Origin: Nematostella vectensis
Lineage: Eukaryota > Cnidaria > Anthozoa > Actiniaria > Edwardsiidae
Direction: 5' to 3'
Assembly (NCBI RefSeq): GCF_932526225.1
Contig: NC_064041.1
Coordinates: 1,066,699-1,130,698, forward strand
DNA: 64,000 nt
The position numbers and the translations under genes are program-made. How positions within the stretch are numbered: position 1 is the first letter of the stretch; every line of letters starts with the position of its first letter. The notes below the pieces were generated by a model. The model saw nothing but the letters and a program-made list of their open reading frames with translations, made no database searches and was not told where the DNA came from. Shown here one piece after another: positions 52,800-64,000 of the stretch.

Positions 52800-54480
52800 G
52801 AGTTACTATTTTTTTACCATCAATTTGGGGGAGGGCCTCAATTTTTGATACAGGGTTTAGGGAGGGCTTAATTTTTTTTTTTTTTTTTTTTTTTTTGAAA
52901 AAGTATTCTGATCAATTTCTAAGCCTCCTAAAAGTCTGAAATTTCAATTTTTTTTCTCGGGAGAACCCCAGAACTCCTACAAAATAGATAAAGTAAGGTT
53001 ATGCGCCTTATGCTTGCACTTTCATGACTTTTGTTTGGCTGGCATTGAAAATCATTATCCCCTAAAGTGTGGCATCTACTATTTTCAATTTTTTGCAGTT
53101 TTGGTTTTATTAATTCTATCAACGAATATATGAATTTCGATTCAGGTCGAAGTCCCCCCCCCTACTAATTTTTTATATTGGTGGTACATATTTAAATAAG
53201 ATTCCAGTTGCATAGGAGCTAATGATGCTGTTTTATATTTAGGTTTTAACATTTCATGAAAATGGCAAAATATTCACAGGGGAGCATGTCCCTTAGACCC
53301 GCCTACTTTACAATATTATTTTCAACCTTGAAAAATGGGCTTAAAATAAACTTTTTTCCTGGCTTGTTGGTGTTTGAAAACAAAATGTAGTTCTCAATTT
53401 GGAATTTTTTATCCAACAATGTGTAGTATCTTCCGATTCCAGGGTTTTCTCTTTTGAAGCCAAGGGTCAATCCAGCTTTTATATTATTGTTGGGATTTAT
53501 TAAAATAAAAGTAAATTGATGTTTTAATCAGTGTTCACAAGATAGTAGTATAGTCATGCATGATATTCCATTAATTTGTTTTTTTCCTGTTATATAGAAA
53601 ATTCAGGGTAAAAGAGATTTCAAATTAATAAAATATGAAAAATTTGTGTGTCAATGTATCTCAAAAACTCCTCATTTTCCTCATAGCAAGAAATTGAGTA
53701 TAATATAATTTTGTTTTGTACATCTGCATTATTTTCATGATGTGAATTCTAGATTCCAGTTTCTTCTCCAGCAATGATTGACCTCTTACTCTTTTCTTCC
53801 ATCTTTTTTATGCACTTCTGATCTTATCATCTGTCTTGTTCTCTCAAAGGAAGCCGTGTAGCCTATCTTTTAATGGGGTTTGGGGTGGGACTGGAGTGTG
53901 AGTCTCTGTTTTACAATGACTCACTCAAGACATTCTATGAATCATATGAATCATGTAGCATGATTTACAACACTGAATAATTTAGGACAAACTAATAAGG
54001 ACAAACTGCTTCTTTATATTTTTGAAACTCGTAATAATGTTGTTAGTTATTCTATTTTCTTGTAATTCTCTGTCATTTCTAGTCTCCCGCGCAGCCGTTC
54101 TTTGTGTCAGTCACACAACGTTTCCAAGAACGGCTGCAGGGGAGACACATCATTCCACTTGCTACCTTAATCAAAGTGAGTAAGTGAAGTAATATGCATT
54201 ATGGTTCATGTACTAGATCAACAGTCTTAACTCACAGTATTCTATTCTAGTTATTAAATCAATTATGATACTTATATCACTGCTTATATAGTTATGATGG
54301 AATGTGAGACAGCATGAGTTAGTTGTGACCATTTATTCACTATCAAAAATCACATATTAAAAGCAGCTCAAACAGCTTTTTCCACATGAACTTGTAAACT
54401 AAATAAATGCATATGGTTTTCAGTTGATTTTGGTTCGTTTTGCAATAAATACTGGCTTGTAGGTATTGAAGTATACTCGA
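52800..54480. other. AT-rich DNA, no gene recognised
   Basis: No coding signal. A short inverted pair, ccgcgcagccgttcttt (54089) and aagaacggctgcagggg (54125), forms a hairpin around tcagtcacacaacg. Confidence 0.4.
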
Positions 54481-57400
54481 TACACACATAATGACAACTA
54501 CACAATAGCAAAGGAGCACTGGGCACCCACCGACACAGAACCACACACACGGCGCACATAACAACACCCATACGCTGTGTACATATGACGTACACCCTGC
54601 ACACATTAAACTGACACACCACGCGCATAAAGACATGTATACACTGCACGCACACCTACGCACATAACACGCATACACTCCACGCCGGCACGCACGAACT
54701 GCATACATCGACTTATCGCGCAACACACCTACGCACATAACACGCATACACTCCACGCCGGCACGCACGAACTGCATACATCGGCTTATCGCGCAACACA
54801 CCTACGCACATAACACGCATACACTCCACGCCGGCACGCACGAACTGCATACATCGGCTTATCGCGCAACACACCTGCGCACATAACACGCATACACACC
54901 ACGCCGGCACGCACGAACTGCATACATCGGCTTATCGCGCAACACACCTGCGCACATAACACGCATACACTCCATGACGGCACGCACGAACTGCATACAT
55001 CGACTTATCGCGCAAAAAACAACCAGCACTGCACACAACGATGCGCGCACACTGCGTACCCAATAATATGCACACAGTGTGCACATAAGAATACACACAC
55101 ACACTGTTCCAAGGGACGCTCGCAATATGCAAATCACGATACGCACACACTGCGCACAGCACGATACGCACGAACTGTGCACATAGCAACACGCAACGTT
55201 ATTGGCACATTACTACAGGCAAACACGATGTATATAACAACACCCACACACTGTGCACATAACGACACAGGCTCACTTCGCACATGAAACGCTCGCACAT
55301 CATGATACGCACACGCTGAGCACATAACGACACGCACACACTGCACATAACGTCATGCACACTGCACATAACGTCATGCACACACTGCACATAACGTCAT
55401 GCACACATAGCGACACGCACACACTGCATATACACAGCGACTCCAACGGACTGCACACAGAGACCCGCTCACACTGTGCACCGGCTCACTGCTCACATAG
55501 AACGATCGCACTGTGCACATCACGACAAGCACGCACTTTGCACATAGCGAAACGCACGCACTGTGTACATAGCGATACGCACACACTGTGCATATAGCGA
55601 CACGCACGCACCTTGTTCATAATGACACACTGTGTACATAGCGACACGCACGCACTGTGTTCATAGCGACACTCGCACACGATACACATAACGACACACA
55701 CACAATGTGCACATAGCGACACGCACGTACTGTGTTCATAACGACACGCACACATGATACACATAACGACACTCACGCAATGTGTACATAGTGACACCAA
55801 TGCCCTACATTCAAGACGGCCAGCACACACTGTTCATAACAACAAGCACTAACTTCACGCATAGCGACACTCAAGCCGGCACATATAACACACTTCACAC
55901 ATATTAAATGCGCTCATCACGCACATAACAATACGCACTGCACAGAACGACACCCACGCACTTTGCACATAACAAAACCCAAGCACAGCACATATAACAC
56001 ACTGCACACATATCAACACGGGCTCATCGCGCACATAACATTATGCACTGCACAAAACGATACACACAACGCACACATAAGGACACGCACACACTGTCTA
56101 CTTAACGACACCCACGCACATTACCCATTACACACACACTGTGCACATAACGACACGCAAACACGATACACATAACGACACGCACACATTCTGCACATAG
56201 TGACACCACACACTGTGCACATAGCGACACCCACGGACTGTGGACATAGCGACACCCACGGACTGTGGACATAGCGACATGCGCACACGATACACATAAC
56301 GATACTCACGCACTGTGTACATAACGACACGCACACATTCTGCACATAACGACACGCACGCACTGCGCACATAACGACACGCACACACTGTGCACATAGC
56401 GACACCCACGGACTGTGGACATAGCGACACCCACGGACTGTGGACATAGCGACACCCACGCACTGCGCACATAGTGACACCCACGGACTGTGCACATAGC
56501 GACACGCACGCACTGTGTTTATAACGACACGCACACACGATACACATAACGACACCCACGCATTTTGTACATAGCGAAAACCCACGAACGGTGCACATAG
56601 CGACACCCACGAACGGTGTACATAGCGACACCCACGAACGGTGCACATAGCGACACCCATGGACTAGAGACGACAAGACGAGCCGCCCACACTGTGCATA
56701 CCGGACAAGCACTAACTGCACGCATAGCGACGCCCAAGCACTGCGCACATAATGACACGCACACACTGTGCACGTAACAACACAGGGCAACTGCGCACAT
56801 GGAACGAATGGAATGCACAAAACGAGACGCAAACACACAACATAGGCCAACTGAACACATGGAATGCTCGCACTGCCCACATCAAGATACGACAAGTACC
56901 CACACACATCACACATGACACACGCACAAACTGTGCACATAGCGACACGCAAACACGATACACATAGCGACACTCACGCACTTACGCCGAATTCCAAACT
57001 CCAGGAAAGTATTTAGGCTATTTCTGCAGTTGTCATGTGCACATGGAATTTTACAGGCAAGAAATGCAGTATGGATAGGTCATTCTTCGTCTGTGAAAAT
57101 TCGTAACATTTTTGCTCGCCGATTTCGTCCGCCATCTTTGATCTGTAATCTGCCAGTCTTTATTTTTTTTCCGTCCTCGCTTCAGGATTCCTGTGGATGT
57201 CCACGCAACAGCAGATAACGACTGGGTACGAGTCTGCTGCTCACATAGAACGATCGCACTGTGCACATCATGACAAGCACGCACTTTGCACATAGCGAAA
57301 CGCACGCACTGTGTACATAGCGAAACGCACACACTGTGCATATAACGACACGCACGCACCTTGTTCATAATGACACACTGTGTACATAGCGACACGCACG

Positions 57401-57955
57401 CACTGTGTTCATAGCGACACGCGCACACGATACACATAACGACACACACGCACTGTGTACATAGCGACACGCACACACGATACACATAACGACACACACT
57501 GTGCACATAGCGACACGCACGCACTGTGTTCATAACGACACGCACACATGATACACATAACGACACTCATGAAATGTGTACATAGTGACACCAATGCCCT
57601 ACATTCAAGATGGCCCGTACACTGTTCATAACGACAAGCACTAACTTCACGCATAGCGACACCCAAGCTCAGCACATATAACACACTTCACACTTATTAA
57701 ATGCGCTCATCACGCACATAACAATACGAACTGCACAGAACGACACCCACGCACTGTGCACATAACGAAACCCAAGCACAGCACATATAACACACTGCAC
57801 ACATATCAACACGGGCTCATCGCGCACATAACAGTATGCACTGCACAACACGATACACACAACGCACACATAAGAACACGCACACACTGTGCACATAACG
57901 ACATTCACTGCATACATACACGACACGCACACACTGTCTACTTAACGAGACCTAC
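54480..57955. repeat. 3.5-kb minisatellite complex, units of about 24-25 bp and 73 bp
   Basis: Nearly the entire stretch derives from variants of cacatagcgacacgcacgca + ctgtg (about 24-25 bp), drifting from regular to degenerate. At 54653-55015 five units of 73 bp (cacgcatacactccacgccg ... ) form a higher-order block. 55491-56113 and 57239-57951 are two copies of one ~0.6-0.7-kb segment. A 255-bp non-repetitive piece lies at 56983-57238. Cys/Met-rich (MCACRYVHS) frames on both strands are by-products. Confidence 0.93.
56983..57238. other. unique 255-bp island inside minisatellite
   Basis: Ordinary-looking sequence (from cgccgaattccaaactcc to gggtacgagtctgctgctca) interrupts the minisatellite exactly before the second copy of the duplicated segment. 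No TIR or TSD seen. It may be the flank of a rearrangement junction or a fragment of an element. Confidence 0.6.
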
Positions 57956-58300
57956 GCAAACTTTTCTTTATAAAACGCCTATCACCTCGACACGCATACT
58001 GTGCGCACAACGGCACAGACAAACTGCGTTTGTGTTTCAGTATCGATAAATTCCTGGAACGGCGAAACTTATGGTAACAATAGAAGTAGTCTTCATGTAG
58101 TCGCATACTCGATTTGTTTTGTAAGTATGCGGCTACACTGAGAAGTTTGTGTTTCGCGTACTGTTCTAGCGGGAGTCCTGTGGTCGCGCATGTTGCTTAC
58201 GTGCCAGTATCTCACTGGGTTTGTGTTGTTGATAGCTCCGGAATAAGATGACGAGCCAGCGAGCGCCACCGATAGCCAAGAATAACACAGCTTTAGTTAT

Positions 58301-58746
58301 TTATATCGGATAAACAAAGACAAATGAATGAATAACAAGGGGTGTAAAGACCCAGAAAAGTCTCTTGAAGATAAAAGTACTACCTGTTATTTGTAAATGC
58401 AATATTTCCATCAAATCATAAAGCAGCACAAAGCGATTAGCCTTTTCATTTTGCTTCTGATTTTTGTTTTCTACATACCGTGGAGTTTTCGAACTAAACA
58501 GTCCATTCATGCCGTGAAGACTGACATCTGAGCTTTTCTGGTAATTTTTTGGATCAACTTCACCTATGATAAAACCTGTAGCTTCCAAAGAGTGCAAATA
58601 GAAAGAAAATAGCCTGAAAAGTCGTCCAATTACCAAAGAAAGAAAGACTCGCGCCGCGCGCTCCCTGTGTGCCCGATCTCCGCGACGCCCTGGGTCCCCG
58701 AGGATGTCCAATTACTTGTTGTTTGTTGTTGAATCTTTTCACTCAT
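58301..58746 (-). CDS. hypothetical gene fragment on the reverse strand
   Basis: A reverse frame contains LEATGFIIGEVDPKNYQKSS, HGMNGLFSSKTPRYVENK and NRFVLLYDLMEILHLQITG, which read like real coding sequence. Upstream an ATG at 58746 opens MSEKIQQQTTSNWTSSGTQG in another frame. The two frames could join across gtaattggacgacttttcag, but that is only 20 bp, too short for an intron, so a frameshift or different exons is more likely. A possible donor lies after LQIT. Family not recognised. Confidence 0.35.
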
Positions 58747-58888
58747 TTACATTTCTGATTTGGCAGCGCGCGAGTGTTTCTTGTTTTCCCGCCTTTTTGA
58801 AATCGATCGATAAACTAATCGATATTCGCGCGGAAGCGAAATTTGACTTGTTTTCTTGTCATTTTTTATTTTAAAAAGCAATATAATA

Positions 58889-59004
58889 AACAACTTACTA
58901 ACTTACCTCGAACGTTCGGTCATACCGGGAAATTTCAAACCTCGGCTTTGGCGCCTCAGTTTGATATTTCCCGGCATGACCTCACTCTCGGTTAGTAAGT
59001 TGTT
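58889..59004. repeat. 116-bp foldback (hairpin) element
   Basis: aacaacttactaac (58889-58902) pairs perfectly with gttagtaagttgtt (58991-59004); the inner arms taccgggaaattt and atatttcccggcatg pair imperfectly around ctcggctttggcgcctcag. Non-coding. Similar in size and outer motif to the foldback at 4938-5054. Confidence 0.85.
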
Positions 59005-60176
59005 ATAATTCAATGTCCTCAAACTCTCTATTGTCGCTGACAAAGACAACTTGCCAGGAGAGTACAGCCTCACCGAAGTAAAGGAAGTGTTCCCGATAAG
59101 CAGGTAAGTCAGGTGCAGGTCAGGTAACAAATGTTAGGAGGCCCGCAAATGGGAACGGAATTACAGCAGCGCGAGAGACTAGGGACGGCGACGGGCAAAA
59201 AGATCGTGCTCTCATGCTTTTTGCTCAATTCTAGACTAGTTTTGATAAAATTAACTCGTTTTGTAATCTCCAAAAAGAATACACAAGCCTAGAACCTTAC
59301 TTCTAACATAACGAATACGGATAGTTTATTCACGTTAAGGGTTGAAAAAAAAACTAAAATGTATCAGAAAGAGTACGTATTACGTCTGGTTCTTTAAATT
59401 TCCAATTAATTTTCCGCGTTCCCGCCGTGTCCTTGCATAAGTCCCCTACTGTCTCAAAAAGCAGGCATTGCTTGGGAAGTTGGACATAAGGTTCAAGTCT
59501 TTTCCTCGGAAATCCCAGTTAGTACAGAAACAACAATGGAAACACTAGATAACGGACACCCTTTACATAATGGACATTTATCGGTCCCGATTTTTAAATT
59601 ATCAGTCAAACTCTATAGATTAGACCTTAGTGAAGGGTATAGGGTTTCTTCTTAGGCACGCTTCACGTGGTTGGAGTTGCCAAGTTTATTTACAAGATGG
59701 ACGAAAATGTTTGAAGTGGTCGAAAGTGCGACCATGAAACAATTGAAATGACCAAACAAGTAGTATAAAATGATTTTTTTAAATGTAATAATAATTCCAC
59801 CATCTTTGCAAAATAATAAATTTATCTCATGTTAAATTCTCCTAGCCTATGAATAGGGATGGTCTGATGTTTGCGTAAGGAGAATTGCGTATTTAAGATG
59901 TTGCAATGCTTTTCCTACTTGCACTAAGAACTCACGTGACTTTTTGAGTAGCAATCTCACGCAAAAGTAAAACACAGAATTGATGAGGGCATCACACCAA
60001 TGAGCGACAAAAAAATATTTCAATGCAAATAAGCCTTTTCTGTTAAAGAATCTTTCTGGCTCATTCGTAAAAGCTCAAAAGTCACGTGATTTCTAAGTGA
60101 AGGTCGCCTAGTGCTAAGGATCCCACCCTACGTGGCATCATTGAGTGTGTGCCCTCGCGATAATTCGAGAGACAGG
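59005..60176. other. downstream region of WDR46, no gene recognised
   Basis: AT-rich sequence 3' of the WDR46 gene. The minus-strand AATAAA at 59685-59690 could serve as its poly(A) signal, about 490 bp past the stop. Confidence 0.4.
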
Positions 60177-61672
60177 TCATGATTTGGATTTAGCGGTGAA
60201 TCTGTCAAGTGTAGTTAGTCCAATACGGCTCGCATCCGCTTTATCCTGGCGCTTCTTCTTCCTTTTCTCGTTTATTTTTTTACGAATCGTTTCCTACAGA
60301 AAACAAAACAAAAATAAAAATGAACAATAGACAATCATTCCTTGAGGACGAATAGGCTCTGAGTCAAGTAGGAACTAGTAGGTGAAATCTGGTCTAGAAA
60401 GCTAGTACGTCAAGTCTGGTCTTGTCTGGTCAAGTTTGTACATCAAGTCTGGTCTTGTCTGGTCAAGCTAGAAAGTCAAGTCTTGTCTGGTCAAGCTAGA
60501 AAGTCAAGTCTTGTCTGGTCAAGCTAGTAGACTCTCAGCGAAATTACCTTTTTCTGCTGTTCCTCGTGCCCTTTTTTCCTGGAATGTCTTTTTTTAGAAG
60601 AACTACGACCTTTCTTCTTGTGCTTCGGCTCAAACTTGTCATCTCCGCCACCCTGATAAGTCGGAATTGGCAAGGTTTTAGACATTGTTTTACGCAAAAT
60701 ATTTCATCCTCTCATCCTCTTCCTAGTTACTAACTGCCGGCGTGAAAATAAATGTTATGCCACAACCATAAAAGAAAACTGAAGATTGCATGAAACCCAG
60801 AGTCGCCGATGCGGCGGGAGTCTTAATATATAATTGTGATCATAATATAATATTGATCGCTGTCATCTGTGATGGAGGGACACATAAAAACTACTTTACA
60901 AAGCTTCCACACCTCATCATCATCATCGTCATCGTCATGTTTCTTCTTGTTCTTGGCGCCAGGTACATTCATCTTTCTGTCCACTTTACTGATCTCCATT
61001 GGGTCTAGAGTTATCATTTCCGGCTGAATCTGAAACAACAAATTTAAAATCAGGCTGTGGAAGGACAGGCACGAAAAACATGCGCTGAGGCTTTTGTGGC
61101 TAATTCTATTTACGTTGTCATTGCTTTTGTTGCTGAGTGTGAAAGGATTCTAAACACTATTGTTGCTATGACATGAAAACTTCAAGTTACAAAGTCTAGC
61201 GAGGACGGGGATATGTTCGCGGTAAACCAGACATTCCCCGCAATAGCTGACATATCCATGAAGGTTTTAGACTGATCTGCTATTTTTGGGTCTATGAAGT
61301 GTGAATTTTATCAAATCTAGTATGGATTTCAGCGGTGAGCATGAAGGTATTTTTGGTAACTTTATCCTGTCGCCGTCGTCTTTGCGTTAAAGAATCCCGC
61401 TTGTCATTGTTGACATTTGATAAATACAACAGTCTATTTGCAAGATAACTTAAAAATAACCATCAACAGGTGAAGTGGGGTACTTCATTAACGATATTTT
61501 ACGGAAATAATTCCTGTTATATGATCGAAATAGGCCGATGGAAATGGATGATTTGTATAACAGTTGGCGCCGCTCACCTTCTCAAGAAGTGCTTTGACCT
61601 CGGCCTCCTGGCGGTGCTTCTTGTTCTGGTATGGGTTGGCCTCCAGGGCGTCGTAGTTTGGCTCACCCGCAC
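60177..61672 (-). CDS. WDR46: WDR46 (Utp7/BING4) C-terminal exons, partial
   Basis: Four exons on the reverse strand, 61672-61578, 61029-60913, 60652-60548 and 60293-60177, join in phase to about 143 residues and a TGA. They read [47 protein letters not shown], an Asp run, [36 protein letters not shown] and a final LTTLDRF. [31 protein letters not shown], then the KKGRSS basic tail and LDRF, are the C-terminus of WDR46, a nucleolar WD-repeat protein of the small-subunit processome that supports 18S rRNA maturation. The propeller exons lie beyond 64000. The intron upstream holds the 27-bp minisatellite. Confidence 0.88.
60405..60530. repeat. 27-28-bp tandem repeat in WDR46 intron
   Basis: About 4-5 copies of tctggtcaagctagaaagtc + aagtcttg lie between exons 60548-60652 and 60177-60293, ending 18 bp from the exon donor. 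Confidence 0.85.
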
Positions 61673-61844
61673 CTAATGAAAAACTCTACTATCACAATAG
61701 CATAGGCACGCCTGTCGTTAGAGAAGCCTTTCTGCCAGCGAATGTTGGATTCAGAAACTGTAATGGAAGACAAGACTATCTATGCTACCCGACGGTGTAG
61801 CCTGCTACCCGACACTCATAATGGGCTATTCAGAAATGTTTATT

Positions 61845-64000
61845 TGTATTATTAGTGGTACACATTTCTTACCAGGTATAAGTGCTACACATTCCTTTCC
61901 AGGTATAAGTGCTAAACATTCCTCACCAGGTATAAGTGCTAAACATTCCTTACCAGGTATAAGTAGGCTACATTTTCCTTACCAGGTATAAGTGCTACAC
62001 ATTCCTTACCAGGTATAAGTGCTACACATTCCTTACCAGGTATAAGTGCTACACTTTCCTTACCAGGTATAAGTAGGCTACATATTTCTTACCAGGTATA
62101 AGTGCTACACATTCCTTACCAGGTATAAGTGCTACACATTCCTTACCAGGTATAAGTCTACACATTCCTCACCAGGTATTAGTGCTACAAATTCCTTACC
62201 AGGTATAAGTAGGCTACATATTCCTTACCAGGTATAAGTGCCACACATTCCTCACCAGATATAAGTAGGCTACATATTCCTTACCAGGTATAAGTGCTAC
62301 ACATTCCTCACCAGGTATAAGTAGGCTACATATTCCTTACCAGGTATAAGTGCTACACATTCCTTACCAGGTATAAGTGCTACATATTCCTTACCAGGTA
62401 TAAGTGCTACACATTCCTTACCAGGTATAAGTAGGCTACATATTCCTTACCAGGTAATAGTGCTACACATTCCTTACCAGGTATAAGTGCTACACATTCC
62501 TCACCAGGTATTAGTGCTACACATTCATAACCAGGTAGAAGTGCTACACATTCATTACCAGGTATAAGTGCTACAAAATCCTTACCAGGTATAAGTGCTA
62601 CACATTCCTTACCAGGTATTAGTGCTACACATTCCTCACCAGGTATAAGTGCTACATATTCCTACCAGGTATAAGTCTACACATTCCTCACCAGGTATTA
62701 GTGCTACACATTCCTTACCAGGTATAAGTAGGCTACATATTCCTTAACAGGTATAAGTGCTACACATTCCTTACCAGGTATGTCTACACATTCCTCACGA
62801 GGTATAAATGCTACACATTCCTTACCAGGTATAAGTGCTACACATTCCTTAAGTGCTACACATTCCTTACCAGGTAGAAGTGCTACACATTCCTTACCAG
62901 GTATAAGTGCTACACATTCCTTACCAGGTATAAGTGCTACACATTCCTTACAAGGTATAAGTGCTACACATTCCTTACCAGGTATAAGTCTACACATTCC
63001 TCACCAGGTATTAGTGCTACAAATTCCTTACCAGGTATAAGTAGGCTACATATTCCTTACCAGGTATAAGTGCCACACATTCCTCACCAGATATAAGTAG
63101 GCTACATATTCCTTACCAGGTATAAGTGCTACACATTCCTCACCAGGTATAAGTAGGCTACATATTCCTTACCAGGTATAAGTGCTACACATTCCTTACC
63201 AGGTATAAGTGCTACATATTCCTTACCAGGTATAAGTGCTACACATTCCTTACCAGGTATAAGTAGGCTACATATTCCTTACCAGGTAATAGTGCTACAC
63301 ATTCCTTACCAGGTATAAGTGCTACACATTCCTCACCAGGTATTAGTGCTACACATTCATAACCAGGTAGAAGTGCTACACATTCCTTACCAGGTATAAG
63401 TGCCACACATTCCTTACCAGGTATAAGTGCTACACCTCCTTACCAGGTATGTCTACACATTCCTCACCAGGTATAAATGCTACACATTCCTTACCAGGTA
63501 TAAGTGCTACACATTCATTACCAGGTATAAGTGCTACAAAATCCTTACCAGGTATAAGTGCTACACATTCCTTACCAGGTATTAGTGCTACACATTCCTC
63601 ACCAGGTATAAGTGCTACATATTCCTACCAGGTATAAGTCTACACATTCCTCACCAGGTATTAGTGCTACACATTCCTTACCAGGTATAAGTAGGCTACA
63701 TATTCCTTAACAGGTATAAGTGCTACACATTCCTTACCAGGTATGTCTACACATTCCTCACGAGGTATAAATGCTACACATTCCTTACCAGGTATAAGTG
63801 CTACACATTCCTTAAGTGCTACACATTCCTTACCAGGTAGAAGTGCTACACATTCCTTACCAGGTATAAGTGCTACACATTCCTTACCAGGTATAAGTGC
63901 TACACATTCCTTACAAGGTATAAGTGCTACACATTCCTTACAAGGTATAAGTGCTACACATTCCTTACCAGGTATAAGTGCTACACATTCCTTACCAGGT
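61845..64000. repeat. 27-bp minisatellite in WDR46 intron, runs off window
   Basis: About 80 units of tataagtgctacacattcct + taccagg (27 bp) with variants (aagtaggctacatattcc, cctcaccagg). The block around 62155-62520 recurs at 62987-63350 (offset about 832 bp), and 62771-62885 recurs at 63733-63845 (offset about 960 bp), so multi-unit duplications are layered on it. On the WDR46 transcript strand nearly each unit contains cctg|gtaagg or cctg|gtgagg, a 5' splice-site consensus. Confidence 0.97.

Noticed and set aside
54343-57932. Many Cys/Arg/Val-rich reverse frames up to 281 codons
   Set aside because: They arise from the cacatagcgacacgcac-type minisatellite and exist in several frames and on both strands.
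60683-60685. ATG at the upstream side of exon 60548-60652 as a gene start ([11 protein letters not shown])
   Set aside because: An acceptor at 60653 joins GGGDDKFEP in phase with the preceding Asp-rich exon, and the whole order matches the WDR46 tail, so the ATG lies in an intron.
62704-63637. Forward and reverse frames reading ISATHSLPG / VALIPGKEC repeats
   Set aside because: A 27-bp unit is a multiple of three, so one frame repeats endlessly; it lies in a WDR46 intron.

Overview
The window is eukaryotic, AT-rich and full of repeats. Genes are split by introns with ordinary GT..AG sites, and transposon families are diverse. The mix of an extracellular-matrix dermatopontin, an LRP5/6-like ectodomain gene, an ISL2EU element, a Crypton/DIRS-like tyrosine recombinase, piggyBac copies and large minisatellites would fit a cnidarian, most likely an anthozoan. 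That assignment is inference and was not tested by any search.

Layout. 1-3.3 kb: a 117/118-bp satellite in 235-bp dimers, then decayed copies. 5.9-10.5 kb (+): a four-exon dermatopontin-like gene whose second intron holds a 25-bp and a 59-bp tandem array. 11.3-19.4 kb (-): a ten-exon gene for a signal peptide and three YWTD propellers separated by two EGF modules, convergent with dermatopontin. Its introns hold ATC microsatellites, a pyrimidine tract and a 285-bp MITE. 20.2-36 kb: a graveyard of mobile elements (non-LTR retrotransposon, tyrosine recombinase, two piggyBac copies, a Myb/SANT-like coiled-coil gene and a HIRAN-like exon with stops).

36.87-41.44 kb: a DNA element bounded by inverted repeats, with a coiled-coil ORF, a DDE-like 550-codon frame and a chromodomain gene. 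I could not place it in a superfamily. 42.5 kb: a GIY-YIG fragment like that of Penelope elements. 45.08-49.31 kb: a nearly complete ISL2EU transposon, with an intact SAP/SWIM/YqaJ nuclease gene and a convergent THAP-DDE transposase gene broken by a 16-bp insertion. 49.4-50.0 kb: the 3' end of another LINE. 54.5-57.95 kb: a large minisatellite complex. 60.2-61.7 kb (-): the last four coding exons of WDR46 (Utp7/BING4). 61.85-64.0 kb: a 27-bp minisatellite in the WDR46 intron that runs off the window.

The most unusual pattern is that tandem repeats repeatedly contain splice-site sequence of the host gene. The 59-bp array copies the 3' splice site and first bases of dermatopontin exon 3. The WDR46 array carries a 5' splice-site consensus in almost every unit on the transcribed strand. 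An LRP-like exon start has two decayed copies next to it. The chromodomain-bearing element is the best candidate for an undescribed mobile system.
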